The notes beneath the pieces are model-generated. The model saw only the letters and a list, made by a program, of their open reading frames with translations, made no database searches and was not told the origin of the DNA. The position numbers were made by a program, and so were the translations under genes. Shown piece after piece: positions 20,493-33,490 of a stretch of DNA of 64,000 nucleotides (positions are counted from its first letter, which is position 1; every line of letters starts with the position of its first letter). Where the stretch lies: assembly GCF_002127325.2 (NCBI RefSeq), contig NC_035443.2:119098251-119162250 (forward strand), read 5' to 3'. The stretch comes from Helianthus annuus (Eukaryota; Streptophyta; Magnoliopsida; Asterales; Asteraceae).

Positions 20493-23400
20493 TTAGCCTG
20501 GGTCTTCGTCCGATGCCCTACATAGGATCTGCCACTTTGTAAGAGTCCGTCGATAATCAACATCACCCCTATGCTCGAAGCCCATAAGTCGAAGTCGGAC
20601 AATGCTTTTGATTTTCTCGGTCACCTGTTTAGCCGTACACTCCGTAGACGTGAATAACCGATTATTCCGCTCTTGCCATATGTAGTAAGATGACGCCGCT
20701 AACACTAGTTTACACATGATGTGTTTCATACTCTTGGATTCCGAGTTGTGTTCCATCCAATCCGAAATAGAGTTCCACGAGTCGTTAACGTTATCCAATT
20801 CTACCAGCATCTTTATGTTTGACCAGACTTGTGAAGCAAAACTACATACGAAAAATAAGTGATCTCTAGAATCCGTACCATGCTTACAAAGGGGGCAACA
20901 CATGAGTCTTCGGTTTGTTTCATTGCCCGCTTCCCAAACTACCAACCGATCTTGTGTCTTAAGCTTGTTTTTTATCACCAACCATAAATGAAAGGAGTGT
21001 CTCAGGATACATTGACTAAACCAAATCATGCTAGCCCACTTAACTGGGGTGTCACGTGTCCGTAAGGTGTGCCACACTTCCAAGGAGCTAAAGTGCTGAT
21101 CATGACCCTCCAAATCCTTCCAAACCATTCGATCCGCTAACTGGGAGTTCTGTTGGTTAACAGTTAACCCAATCAGGACCGGGTAAATATCGTACCATGC
21201 TTGGGGCCATTTCCATTGCCCATTCTCATCAAGTAACTCGGCCACCGTAGATTGAAGATTAAAACCCGCGTTCGCAATATGTCTTGGCGTTATAAAAGAC
21301 CTAAGAGGACTCAAATGACACCAATTATCACTCCACGCATTCGTTTGCATACCACTCCGAATAATACTCCAAAAAAACGGCCGAACAACATTCCGAATAG
21401 ATAAAATCTTTCTCCAACCCCACGTCATACTACCTTTACACTGGACTTCCCAAAAATTCTGATTCTTCAGTTTATGATTATAGATCCACTGCACCCATAG
21501 AGAGTTTCTTTTCGAGAGAATACTCCAAATATGCTTAGTGATTAGGGCCCTATTGACATCCGCAATTCGCCTAATACCCAATCCACCCTCCGCTTTTGGC
21601 AGGCATATATCGTTCCACGCCACCTTCGCTTTAACTCTCCCATTATTACCCGCATTCCAAAGAAAACGACGCATACGCTTTTCTAACTCATTGGTCACAC
21701 GGGCCGGAATAATGAAAACCGACGCCCAATAGATATGCATGGCCGAAAGAACAGAGTTTATGAGCTGCAACCTACCCGCAAAAGATAGTGTCTTTGTCAT
21801 CCAGTTATCGATTTTCTTCTCCATTTGATCCACCAACAACTTACAATCCTTGGCCGCTAACCTCGTGGTAATCAGCGGCACACCAAGATACCGAACAGGC
21901 AAGCTGCCTTCCTGAAACGGCATAATGTTGAGAATATGCTGCCTTACCTGCTGACTAACATTACAGAAAAAGACCGTACTCTTTGCAGGGCTCGGAACCA
22001 GTCCTGAAACATTAGTGAACAATTCTAACGCATCCTTTATTTTGTTTACTGAAGAGACACTCCCATGAACAAATATAAATAAGTCATCAGCGAAAGAGAC
22101 ATTAATTATTTTCTGCTTCACACAATTTGCATGATACTTAAAAGACGTGCTTGAGCGAGCATTATGTTGAAGTAGTAAGGTGAGCACCTCCATAACAAGA
22201 GTGAACAAATAGGGAGACATCGGATCTCCTTGACGAAGCCCCCTTCTCCCCTTAAAAAAAACCATGAAGATTACCGTTGATACTCAATGAATAGGTAGCC
22301 GTGGTAACACACGCCATAATCCAGTTCACCATCTTTCTATGCAATCCAAACTGACAAAGAATCTTTTCCAGAAACGACCAACTAACAGTGTCATACGCCT
22401 TTTGAACGTCAATTTTGAAAGCACATCTTGGTGGGCCTTTATTCAAATGATAATTATGCATCAGTTCTTGCGTTAAGAGGATATTATCCGAAATCCTCCT
22501 ACCAGGCACAAACGCAGACTGATTAATGCTAACCAGGATCTCCAAACACCCCTTTAATCTCTCCGTTATAATTTTACTGATACACTTGTAGAGAACATTG
22601 CAACAAGAGATTCCACGGTAGTCCAGGACCGAATCCGGGGTCTCAACTTTGGGAATCAGAGCCAAAATTGTATGATTTAACTGTTTCAGAATTTTGCCGT
22701 TATCAAAAAAATCCAGAATCTCTTTTGTAACCTCGGTCCCCACAATATCCCATGCATGCTTGAAAAAGGCAGACGTGTAGCCATCCGGACCAGGAGCTTT
22801 GTTCTCACCAATGCTGAACATAGCGTTTTTAATTTCTTCAGGAGTAACTTGTCTGACCATATTACTTGCCACTTCCGGACTAAGAGTATTAAGACATATG
22901 TCCGTCAAGTCCAGACTAGAAACTTGATCCCCTGTGCCTAAAAAACCCGCGTAGTGATTAACTAACGCGTCCGTAGCATCATCTCCTTCATATCGGGTTC
23001 CAGCCAAATCCCGAATGCAATGAATTTTGTTTCTAGCGTTTTTGCATTTCAGGCTATTATGAAAAAATGCCATATTCGAATCCCCAGCACAAAGCCACTC
23101 AACCTTAGATTTTTGTTTCAAGAAACACTCCTCATCATACGCCGCAATTTGGAACTCCTTTAGGCATTCAGACTCGTTATTACGAAGCACCACATCAAGA
23201 GGGTTCTTGTCTAGCATTCTTTGAATCTCATCAAGCTTTTTACGCAGCTCACTCACTTTTAAATGCAAATTCCCTTGCTGGTTCAGGATTTTCCTAAGAC
23301 CTGGCTTCAAATTCTTCAGCTTAGTGATAACCGAGAACATAGAGATCCCATCAACCGTCTTCACCCACTCTCGCTCTACACAAATTCTGAAATCAGGTTT

Positions 23401-24171
23401 TGAAGTAAGGAAATTCGCGAATTTGAAAGGCTTCGGCTTAGGCACTTTAGGCTCCTTGGTCAGCTTTAGAATACAAGGGGTGTGATCAGAGACACGATAC
23501 GGATGATACATAACATAAGCTTCTGGAAACAAATCAAGACCCTTAACGTTACACATAACCCTATCAATCTTACGAAGTAAGCCAATCCCCTCCTTCGGCT
23601 TCTGGTTCCAAGTGTATTGCATACCATGACCCTTAACATCAAGCAGCTCCGAGTTTTTGACACAATCATAAAACTCTCGCATACCTATAGTATGAGTTGA
23701 CGTACCAAACAGCGAATCATCCATATGAAGAGCCGAATTGAAATCGCCCATGACAAACCAAGGCTTATCCCTACACAAAATCGCATGCCCACATAAGTTC
23801 TCCCAAAGAACCCTTCGGCCTTGATATTTATTCTTCGCATAAACAAAAGAACCAAAAACACTAGTATTATCAGCTTTTGACCACAATTGAGCATGAATGA
23901 CTTGATCTGACTGTGACAATATCATGACATCCACAATATCACTGTTCCACCCTAGGATAACTCTAGTACCCCGATCACAAAGGCCCCCATTAGACGTCCA
24001 ACTCCAATTTCTAAACACCTTCTTACAAACTCTATCCAAATTAGCAACATCCACATGCGATTCTAAAATAGCACAAACAGACACATTGTTTTCCGAAAGC
24101 ATAAGACGAACCTCATTTTGTTTCAGGGGTTGGTTCAAACCCCTTATGTTCCATGTGAGAATGCTATCCAT
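20493..24171 (-). pseudogene. LINE ORF2: endonuclease and reverse transcriptase, one frameshift
   Basis: The likely start is the ATG at 24171 (MDSILTWNIRGLNQP). The endonuclease shows WN, LES, GDFN and SDHTP motifs of the exonuclease-endonuclease-phosphatase fold. The reverse transcriptase follows (KAPGPDGYTSAFFK, ALIPKVETP, SAFVPGRRISDN, FKIDVQKAYD). At 22254-22261 a run of eight T on the sense strand puts the frame into a stop at 22252; the next frame continues with GRRGLRQGDPMSP, the catalytic FADD (SFADDLFIF), the thumb and a zf-RVT domain (CCPLCKHGTDSRDHLFFVC), ending at 20493. One base less in the T run would rejoin the frames. No RNase H domain is seen. ORF2 nicks target DNA and copies the RNA in place. 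Confidence 0.9.
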
Positions 24172-25680
24172 CAATACCACTCTGACCGGGAGTGCTTGCC
24201 CCCTCAGCAACCTCTTCATGGTTATCATTCCGCATAAATCTGGCTGTTTCAGTTGGTATAGAATCGACCACCTCCTCATTATCATTAGAGTGCTTCCCTT
24301 GGTTCTTTTTCACGTTTTTCCTCTTATCAATCTTAGTATCCAATTCCTGCCCATCAAGTTTCGATAAAGTGTCAAACGAGTTCCTCACTTGGACGTTATC
24401 CGATGTCTTCTTGATCCCGTGGCCATCCTTTATTCCAGAAGTACTTGGGTCAGCCTTGCTAACCTTTGGCCTATACATAAACTTTTGTTTTTGCTTCATT
24501 GGTATCCCTCCCACACGAGCTGTCTTCCTCTTATCCATCGTGAAACCCTCCTCATCAACGACCACATGCTTAGCTTTTTTATTTTCGTTCTTCCCACACA
24601 CTTGATCATTGTGTCCAAAGACACAACATAACGAACATCTTTGAGGCTTCCATTCATATTCCACATTTACTATTTCAGTAATGTATCCATCCTCATCTAG
24701 CTTCGGAATGGCAACTACAATCTGATCTTTAAGCTCTCTATCCGCGGTTATTTCAATCAACGCCCGAGCAAAGCTGCTTCTCCCCCAGTTTTCCGTGCAC
24801 ATATCGGCTGTATAGCCATCCAGACGTTTTGGCACACCTAACTTGGACACTAATAAGCTAAGGCCATCATCGGTGTAAATTGCAATAGGAACATTATGGA
24901 GTTTTACCCAGACCGGGACTGACTTAATACCCTCTTTCTTTAAGCTAACTGATGGAGACCACACATTTAAAAACAAGGGCACTTTCCGGATCAGCCACGG
25001 CCCTCCTTCCAGAACTTTCGCCATACCCTCCTTAGAATCAAATTAAAGAAAAAGAAGCCCTCTGAATTCATCATAAGTTTAGCAAACCCGTATTTTGCCC
25101 AGACATTCTTAGCATAATAGTCTACAACAGGATAAGGAAGCCGATTACCCAGAAAATAGCCATATAAAACGTTCACAAACTTATCCTGAACTTTACGAAT
25201 TACCTCTCGAGGAATGACCACATCAGCATCCGGATTGGTCTCAGTCGAATCCAAACTTCTAAAGTTAACTTCCCGTTTCTTTGAGGACGTGTTCTTGACC
25301 TTATCGGCATAAGACATCGTATTAGCACACTTCACATGCTCCCCCCCCCTTGTGTGATCAGCCGTATTTATGACCTCTTGAACTGGAACAGTAACTTTTT
25401 CCAGTTCATCAATGATATTAATCATTTTAGGCTCCTGTTGAATAACCCCACGTCTCGGTAATAGCGGATTACCATCGATGTTTAGAGGCTTGGAAAACAA
25501 AGACGATTTGTCACGCATTTCCTGGACATTCGATATCCTAGGGCCCTTCGAACTGATAAAGATATCCCCATGCAGCCTCTCAGTAAACGATTGAAACCCT
25601 AAGTCCTCCAAACCCTGATCCCTATTAGGGTTTTGAGAACTACCCACAGCTCCAGGCACGTTGAAAGAATTAGACGTCAT
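24164..25680 (-). pseudogene. LINE ORF1 protein (DUF4283, CCHC knuckle), one frameshift
   Basis: The first frame starts at the ATG at 25680 (MTSNSFNVPG) and covers the N-terminal region and the first part of the DUF4283 fold (VNVLYGYFLGNRLPY, WAKYGFAKLMMNSEG). At about 25035-25045, in a T-rich run, the frame shifts by one base; the second frame continues (AKVLEGGPWLI, PVWVKLHNVPI) to the stop at 24164. A knuckle with C130, C133, H138 and C143, counted from the ATG at 25024, is intact, followed by a long basic Lys-rich tail. ORF1 proteins bind LINE RNA. Its end overlaps the ORF2 start by eight bases. Confidence 0.85.
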
Positions 25681-26283
25681 AACAAAACATGCAACGTAAA
25701 TGAAAAATCAGAAAACCAACAGCCAAAGCAAAAAGACAATGAACCCTAGACAGAAAAGAAACGAAAAACCCTAATCCGGACTTCAAAAGATTAGAAACCA
25801 GGGTAGAGTCAAGAAAACCTTACTCAGAAGGATCGACAAACCCCAATACCTAACCCAGATCGATCAAGATGAGGATTAGAAATCAAGAATTCTAGGGTTT
25901 CTTTAGAATCGCCGAAATCGCCTAGGCAGCCAGAGAAAAGCCATCCTTTTTTACGTCTGCTTTTTAGTTTTTACTAAAAAAAAAAGAGAAATTGGAGTTT
26001 TTACTTATCTCTTGAGAGACTACAATCCATCTTATTATATGACTTAAAAGAAGTAACACTAAAAAAATAAAAAATAATGATCATAAAATTATAAGTATTT
26101 GTAAAAATAATCATAAGTTATGAGGTTATGGTAAATGAATTGTAATTAAATTCTACTATATATATTAATGATATAATAAATACTTTGATATAAATACTAT
26201 TTTTTGATTATGGATCATGAGACGAGATATGGATATCATCATAGTATAGAAAATATTACATATTAAAATAAAATCATACTACA

Positions 26284-26596
26284 AATAAAGTATATGTTTA
26301 AAAAAATAGGACTAAAGTTTTTTAAACTCTAATTTTGAGCGTTTGCAACCTCTTTAATTAGTAGACGACATTTAAATATTCAAATTAAAACTCACATGAA
26401 AACTCAGAGTTCTCTAAGTTTTCACAACTCAATGGGGTAATAAAGTATACGTTTAAAAAAATAGGACTAAAATTTTTTAAACTATAATTTTGAGTGTGTA
26501 CAACAACCTCTTTAATTAGTAGCCAACATTTAAATATTCAAATTAAAACTTGCATGAAAAGTCGGAGTTCACTAAGTTCTCACAACTCAAGGGGGT
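26284..26596. repeat. Tandem duplication, period about 155 bp
   Basis: Copies at 26284-26438 and 26439-26596 share AATAAAGTATAYGTTTAAAA, TAATTTTGAG and CAACCTCTTTAATTAGTAG. It is part of the Helitron interior left between the two LINEs (26014-26622). Confidence 0.85.
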
Positions 26597-26982
26597 TTTC
26601 TCTTGATCCAAATATATATGTCAAAAAAAAATATTAAGTAAACGTAAGCTTTAAATTCTCTCTCGAGCAAACGAAAAGTCGCCGGAAAAATAACAACTGC
26701 CGGTGGCTCGACGAAGGTGAAATCATCGGTTTAGCGTGCGAGGTTATCGTTGATTAGCATACTCTCTGCTGATCCGGTCCAACCTTTCATTCTAAGTTGA
26801 TTGTTTCGTCCCTTCCATTCGCTGTCGGGGTTGTTCTGTATCAGCCATTCCATGTCTCGGTGTTCTCACGGCTTCACGATTGCTTAGTAGGCCTGATACC
26901 GATCGCGGCTATTGCATATAGTTCAGCTAGATTAGTTCGAGTTCTATTAACCTTTCATTGATCCGGGTTAGTCGCTGAGATA

Positions 26983-28979
26983 TTGTTAATGGCTGCGAGG
27001 GAGGAGGAAAGAGAGGAGGGCGAAATCAGTGAGACACCAAATGAATTCCCAGGCGAGGACGATGTAGCTTCAAAAGAGAAAGCCATAACTTTCTATGTCT
27101 CAAACATTCATCCCCATATTTCTGATGGAGAGTTATGGACGGAATGTAAGAACTACGGGCACGTTGTAGATGCATATATCGCAAGGAAACTCGACAAGAA
27201 GGGTCAGAGGTTTGGGTTTCTTAGATTTGTAAAAGTGAAAGACACAGATAAGATGATAAAGGCGCTCAACCAGATGAACTTTTATGGGTGGAAGATAAAA
27301 GCAAACGTGGCGAGATTCATAAAAGTTGTAAAGAAACCGGAGCACAAACAAAGGAAGACATGGGTAAAAAGAACAGAAAGCTACACACAGGTAGATAATA
27401 CCAAACCCAAGGAACAAAGCAACGCTTACACTAGATAAGGGATGGCATGGGCTGATGTGGCAAAAGGAAAAAAGAACACAGGAGGAGGACGAGAAAATCT
27501 TAACATTTGCAAACGAATCAAAACCGTATGCCAACTGGAAAGGATTATCAGTTCTGGGGGAAGTAAAAAAGATCGAGCATTTCAAGGAGATAGGCATGAT
27601 AAAAAAACAGCTGGGTTTACGGAAAGATCAGGTTAGATACATGGGGGCCTGAATATTCTGATCATTTTCGACTCAGTAGAAAGTATGAAAGAAACCCTAA
27701 CAAAGAAGGAAGAAGAATGGAAACGGTGGTTTAATGATTTAAAAATATGGAATGGTGAAAATATCCCGTTCCAAAGGATAGCGTGGCTTAGAATCAGAGG
27801 AATGCCAATTCAGTTGTGGATTGATGGGGTGTTTAACTACATAGGTGAAAGATTCGGGAAAGTTGTTAAACCATCTGATGCCGATGAATATGACATTAAT
27901 TTTAATTATGACGCAGTTGGTGTCCTGGTTAGCCATGGAGCAATGATAAATGAGAAGGTAACAATTAGATGGAAACACATGATGTATGAAGTATGGGTGA
28001 CAGAAGAATTTCAATTCTGGTCACCAAACCTCGGTGTGACCCCGACCCAGTACCAGTGCCGTCAATGCTAGTTGATCAGAACGAATCCATTGGGAAACAC
28101 ATGCAGGGTGACACGGGAAACATTAAAGATGACCATTACGTCCCAGTGGTAAATTCAGTAGAGGTGGACTCGCCGGAACCTGATTCACCGGAGGTAGTAG
28201 GAAGTCAAAACGAACAGGCAGTGGCTAACGAAGAGACATACACGTGTAAAACGGATACACCAATGGGAGAGGTGGGAAACGTTTCAGTAAACGAGGGGGA
28301 ACAAAACGTGGAAGCATGGGGAAATGGAGAACCAAGGAGGCCACTAGAAGAATCTGTCAGTATGGGTACTAGATACGAGGTAAGAGAAGTCAATCTATTG
28401 TCAAAGGGGGAAATGAAGAGACGTATGGAACAAACGCGCTCAATAATCAAGGTGGGGCCACAATGGAAACACCAGATAATGGGCCAGTAATTGCGGCCCA
28501 GAAAAAAAAGGAAAAGATCCAACCTTGCTGAAGCCCGGTCAGCATGTCTAAAGCCCAATTCAATTGTGGGTAAAGGGAAACTTCCAGATCTTAATATTGA
28601 ATACTCGGACAAATCTAAATGCAGATCCAAAAAAAGAACAGTATGTAAAAAAGGAAAAATAAATAGGAGGAGGAATAAAGTGAAGATAAGAATATCAGAG
28701 GAAGTTATTGATAGTTTCGATCATCAAGGAGACAGTGTAGAGGATGAATTAAACTCGGATTGGGAAGAAGTTTCAGATCTAGAAGATAACCAAGCCACCG
28801 CAAACGTGACGGAAACTCAAGTCAGTCCTACCAACATCGAGCATAAGGAACAAGAGCTAGAAAAAGAAATCAATGTAACGGAAGAATTGGGAAGGAAACT
28901 TGGGGTTGACTTAACAGGTAAAGAATCGCTTGTTAAGGAAGCTGTAATTGAAGATCAGGCGGATGCAGGGCTCCAATGA
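26983..28979 (+). pseudogene. LINE ORF1: RRM plus DUF4283, broken
   Basis: The first frame (ATG near 26989) encodes an acidic N-terminus and an RRM: RNP2-like FYVSNI and RNP1-like RFGFLRF at about residues 31-110. A stop at 27436 and shifts follow. A second segment (27685-28071) is DUF4283-like (WLRIRGMPIQLWIDG, VGKVV-like, VLVSH). Frames at 27993-28490 and 28491-28979 hold the charged, low-complexity tail, separated by a stop at 28488. RRM-bearing ORF1 proteins are known from the BNR-type plant LINEs; the RRM is thought to bind element RNA. The pieces are collinear, so this is one former ORF. Confidence 0.8.
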
Positions 28980-31900
28980 ATTTTGGGTCATTGAACATTA
29001 AAGGTGCAGGGGGGGGGGGGTTGGTAAGGCTTCGGAGGTTAGGGAATTACTAAGAAAGTTTAATCTTTCATTCATGGCCATACAGGAAACACAGTTTAGA
29101 GATTTACCTGTTAGAAAAATCAGAAGGTTTTGGGATAATTCAGATTTCGAGTTTTCAAAGGTTGATGCTGACGGTAGATCAGGAGGATTACTGTCATTAT
29201 GGAACTCATGTGTATTTAAGAAAGAGATGGAAATAAAGAACCAAAATTTCCTTCTAATTAAAGGCCGTATCGTTGGGGATAATGAGGAACTAGTAATCGT
29301 CAATGTGTACGGATCCACGACCCAAGCAAACAGAAGAAGGCTATGGGAAGAACTGTTGATGGCAAAGGCTATGGATTATGTTAGGAGACTTTAATGAGGT
29401 TAGATTCCCTGAAGACAGGTTAAATTCTCAGTTTGATGTTAATGGTGCATTGTGATTTAATAACTTCAGTAGCAGCGGAGGGTTCCAAGAATATAATATG
29501 GGGGGAATGAAATATACATTCTTATCGGGTGACGGCTCTAACCTCAGTAAATTAGACCGTGTATTAGTGTGTGGAAATTTCATGGGTAGGTGGCCGAATG
29601 CTTCCCTATTAGCTCTCAACAGGAGTATATCTGATCATAGTCCGCTAATATTAACAACGGTCAACAACAGCTTTGGACCCTCAACGTTCAGAGTTTTTAG
29701 TAGTTGGTTTGAGTTGGAGGGTTTCGACGAATCGGTGAAAAAAGGACTTATGGTAACGTATGATTCGAATTTCAAGGATTAAGTGGTAGCCGTAAAACTA
29801 AAAGCGATCAAGGAGGAGTTGAAAAAGTGGAGAAAAGAAAGAAGAGAACAGGATGAGAAGGCGTTGTCTGAAGCTCAAAACAACCTAAAAGAGCTGGATA
29901 TATTGGTGGAAACTAGGGCATTATCGGATGGGGAATTATCAACATGGCATGAAAGTAAGAGGAAGATAAAGGAATGGAAAAATACGGCTGCTATGGATTT
30001 GCAACAGAAATCTCGCATACGTTGGATAGGTCTTGGAGACGAAAATACAAGCTATTTTCACACGATTGTGAATAGCCACATTGCAAGGAATAAAATAAGC
30101 GGTTTGTGGATCGGAGGAGCTTGGGTGACGGATCCGTGTGCCAACAAAACTCATTTTTTGGAAACCTTCAAAACAAAATTCGAAGAACCAGTTGATTCTT
30201 GCCGCAGATTGGGCCCAGGAGACTTCAAAAAACTGAGCATGGAACAAGCCGTTAATTTGGTGGTAGATTTCTCAACTGACGAAGTACGAGAAGCTATATG
30301 GGAGTGTGGCACTAATAAAGGACCGGGACCGGATGGCATCACTTTCAACCTAATCAAGTCGTACTGGGAAGAATTAAAAGTACCCATCATGCAGGTTATG
30401 AATCAGTTCTACATCCATGGTTCGATCCACCAAACTTGCAGCGCTTCGTTTACCGCTCTCATCCCAAAGGTAACCGATCCCTTGTCTTGTTCGGATTTTA
30501 GACCTATATCGCTTATTGGGGTGGTGAACAAGATTATATCCAAAGTGTTAGCCAATAGAATAAAAGCAGTGATTAAAAGTGTAGTTTCTAATGTTCAATC
30601 GGCTTTCGTATCGGAAAGAAATATTGTAGATGGGCCGCTAATAATTAATGAAGTGGTGGGTTGGGCGAAAAAATCAAAGAAGAATATTTTCGTGTTCAAA
30701 GCCGACTTAGAAAAAGCCTACGACACACTGAACTGGAAAATTTTTAATTTCCATCTTAACACACATGGGGTTTCCATCGAGATGGAGGAATTGGGTCATG
30801 GGCATTCTTTTTGCGGGTAGAGGATCGGTTTTGGTAAACGGGTCACCAACCGGTGAGTTCCAATACCAAAGAGGATTAAGACAAGGTGATCCTTTATCAC
30901 CCTTTCTTTTCATTGTAGCGATGGAAGTTTTGCATATTATGATGGAACGGGCAAAAAATACAAATGCTTTCGTCGGAGTAAAATTACCAAAGGAAGGACC
31001 TTATTTAACCCATATGCTATTCGCGGATGATGCAATTTTTGTGGGAGAATGGGAGGTGGAAAATGTAAAAAACCTTAAGAGGATTCTTAGACTCTTTTAC
31101 TTGATATCAGGATTGAAAGTTAATCCAAGGAAAAGTCAACTATATGGAGTTGGTGTGTCAGAAGGGGAAATAAATAGTATGGCATCTACTTTTAATTGTA
31201 AAGCTGGGAAGTTCCCGTTCAGTTACCTTGGCCTAAAGGTGGGAGCAAATATGAACAGAATAGCCCAATGGAAAGAGGTCATTGATATGTTTAGTAAAAG
31301 ATTATCATCTTGGAAGTCTAGAAACTTATCCTTCGCAGGTAGGGTAATCCTAATCAAAGCAGTTCTTGGCAGCCTTCCAAACTATTATTTGTCGCTTTAC
31401 AAGTGTCCTGTAGCCGTCTTAAAGATATTTGAGGGTATACGAAGAAAATTCCTTTGGGGTGGCTGTAATATAAACAACAAAATTCGATGGGTCAAGTGGG
31501 AAAAAGTGGTGGTTGCCAAAGACTTTGGGGGTCTTGGTATTGGTAATATTCGAGACTTAAACTTAGCTCTAATACTAAAATGGTGGTGGAGACTAAAGAT
31601 GGAGCCAGAGAGTCTATGGGTTAGAGTAGTTAAGTCAATTCACCAAAGCCAAAGGAAATTGGATTTTATTCCGATTAAAAAATCACTACCGGGAGTCTGG
31701 AAGAATATTGGGAGTATGGATAAGGAATTTAGGAGGTGTAACATCGAAGTCAGTAATAACCTAAAGAGCAAGGTAGGCATGGGAGATAAAACCTTGTTTT
31801 GGACGGATTCGTGGCTAGGTATTGGTCCGTTAAAATCTCAATTCCCAGCGTTGTTCCAGCTCGCAGGCAGAAAGAAAGCATTGGTAAAAGATTGTTATCG

Positions 31901-32622
31901 ACAAATAAACGGGGGATGCATTTGGGATTGGTCGTGGGTTAGGACTTCGAGTAGTGACATCGAGAAGCAGGAGATGGAAAATCTGAATGGGCAATTGCAA
32001 GACAAACAACTTACAGGAACTAGCGATGTATGGTATTGGAAAGATTCGGAGCAAAAGGTTTTTACGGTCAAAGACGTTCGTAAGTCTCTAAGTTCAGGTT
32101 TAGATCTCAACGTGATAGCCGACGATTTCGTTTGGACTAGTTGGGCTATGAGTAAAAGCATTATGTTTGTATGGCGGGCAATTTCAGGCAAAATACCATC
32201 AGCGGTGGCGTTAAGGCATAGAGGTGATACCGGACGTCACTTGCAAAATCTGCGGTGCAGTGGAAGAAACAACGGATCATATACTTGTAAGATGTAATTA
32301 TGCAACAAGATTTTGGGAGATGGTAACTAATTGGGTCAAAATTCCAATGGTCAATTCATAAGAGAATGTGAAAGACTTGCTAAAGGAGTTGAATGAGATT
32401 CATAGAAATGGGAAAACAAAGAAAGTTATTCATGCTATTGCAATACAGACGATGTGGACATTGTGGAGAGCAAGAAATGATAAGGTTTTTAAAGGAAAAC
32501 ATGGGCCTATACAAACAGCGGTGGAGTATATAAAGGAAATTTCTTACCAAAGGTTGAAGATGAAATCCAAATTCAGTAGTTTTACGAAACAAGATTGGTG
32601 GGATTTTAACATAACAATGTAA
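28977..32622 (+). pseudogene. LINE ORF2: endonuclease-reverse transcriptase, multiply broken
   Basis: The frame starts MNFGSLNIKGAG at 28977, then a run of twelve G (29009-29020) shifts it. The endonuclease continues (FMAIQETQFRD, GDFNEV near 29391, SDHSPLI) through another shift and a TGA near 29454. A TAA at 29780 splits the linker. Reverse transcriptase follows (NKGPGPDGITFNLIK, ALIPKVTDP, SDFRPISLIG, FKADLEKAYD), shifts in a G run near 30770, and continues with RGLRQGDPLSPFLF and LFADDAIF. A final shift near 32225 precedes zf-RVT (CKICGAVEETTDHILVRC); a stop at 32359 and an 84-codon tail end at 32622. Motifs are conserved despite the breaks. Confidence 0.88.
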
Positions 32623-32921
32623 TTTCAATTTGTTTTTGTACTTGTACTTGTATGATCTCCCCAGCTTCTGGCTGGGGGTCAGTTTTTTAGTTTGATTAAT
32701 GAAGCGTTTGCGTTTGCCATTAAAAAAAATATATATATATATGTCCAAGCATTGTGTTAAATATGGACTTTATTCAAATTTGTGCATATCAAACATGTTG
32801 TTATCAAATTTTAAAACTATATCATACATAAAACATAATCATATCCGATTGATGTAAAATATAAAAAAACCATGTAAAATGCATTTAACCATATCCGGAA
32901 TATGAAAAGTTATTTAATACA

Positions 32922-33490
32922 TTTATATTAGTTATAGATAATTATTAATTAAATTTGAAATTATGTGTTTGATCTCCAACTATATTAATTAATATATTAT
33001 ATTATATTATATTATATTATATTATATTATATTATATTATATTAAATTATATTATATTATATTATATTATATTATATTATATTATATTATATTATATTAT
33101 ATTATATTATATTATATTATATTATATTATATTATATTATATTATATTATATTATATTATATTATATTATATTATATTATATTATATTATATTATATTAT
33201 ATTATATTATATTATATTATATTATATTATATTATATTATATTATATTATATTATATTATATTATATTATATTATATTATATTATATTATATTATATTAT
33301 ATTATATTATATTATATTATATTATATTATATTATATTATATTATATTATATTATATTATATTATATTATATTATATTATAATATATTATTTTATTTTAT
33401 TTTATTTGATACATTTATATTAGTTATAGATAATTATTAATTAAATTTGAATTTATTCGTTTATCTCTAACTATATTAATGAATATTATA
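32922..33490. repeat. Direct duplication of about 75 bp flanking the ATTAT array
   Basis: Segments at about 32922-32992 and 33407-33478 share ACATTTATATTAGTTATAG and ATAATTATTAATTAAATTTG. They bracket the microsatellite, suggesting duplication of a unit in which the array later expanded. Confidence 0.8.
32995..33380. repeat. Microsatellite (ATTAT)n, about 77 units
   Basis: Perfect five-base periodicity over roughly 385 bases with a single substitution (ATTAAATTAT at 33041-33050). It is part of the Helitron interval. Confidence 0.97.

Larger units (their letters stand above)
20275..25995 (-). mobile_element. Full-length L1-type LINE with 18-bp target duplication
   Basis: Target duplication AGTTTTTACTTATCTCTT is exact at 20257-20274 and 25996-26013. 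The 3' A tail shows as a T run at about 20273-20282 on the plus strand. The 5.7-kb element carries ORF1 (DUF4283 plus zinc knuckle) and ORF2 (endonuclease, reverse transcriptase, zf-RVT). Only two frame breaks are seen, both of one base in T-rich runs, so insertion is probably recent. It lies inside the Helitron interval at 20106-33608. Confidence 0.92.
26623..32729 (+). mobile_element. LINE with RRM-type ORF1, degraded
   Basis: The leader is followed by an RRM-DUF4283 ORF1 (26983-28979), an ORF2 (28977-32622) and a 3' region with a hairpin-like CCCCAGCTTCTGGCTGGGG near 32659 and an A run at 32722. A possible target duplication ATATATATGTC occurs at 26612-26622 and 32734-32744, but its AT content makes it weak support. 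It lies on the strand opposite to the first LINE in the same Helitron. Several stops and frameshifts make it inactive. Confidence 0.85.

Noticed and set aside
27133..27597. 154-codon minus-strand frame
   Set aside because: It is antisense to the RRM-containing ORF1 of the plus-strand LINE.
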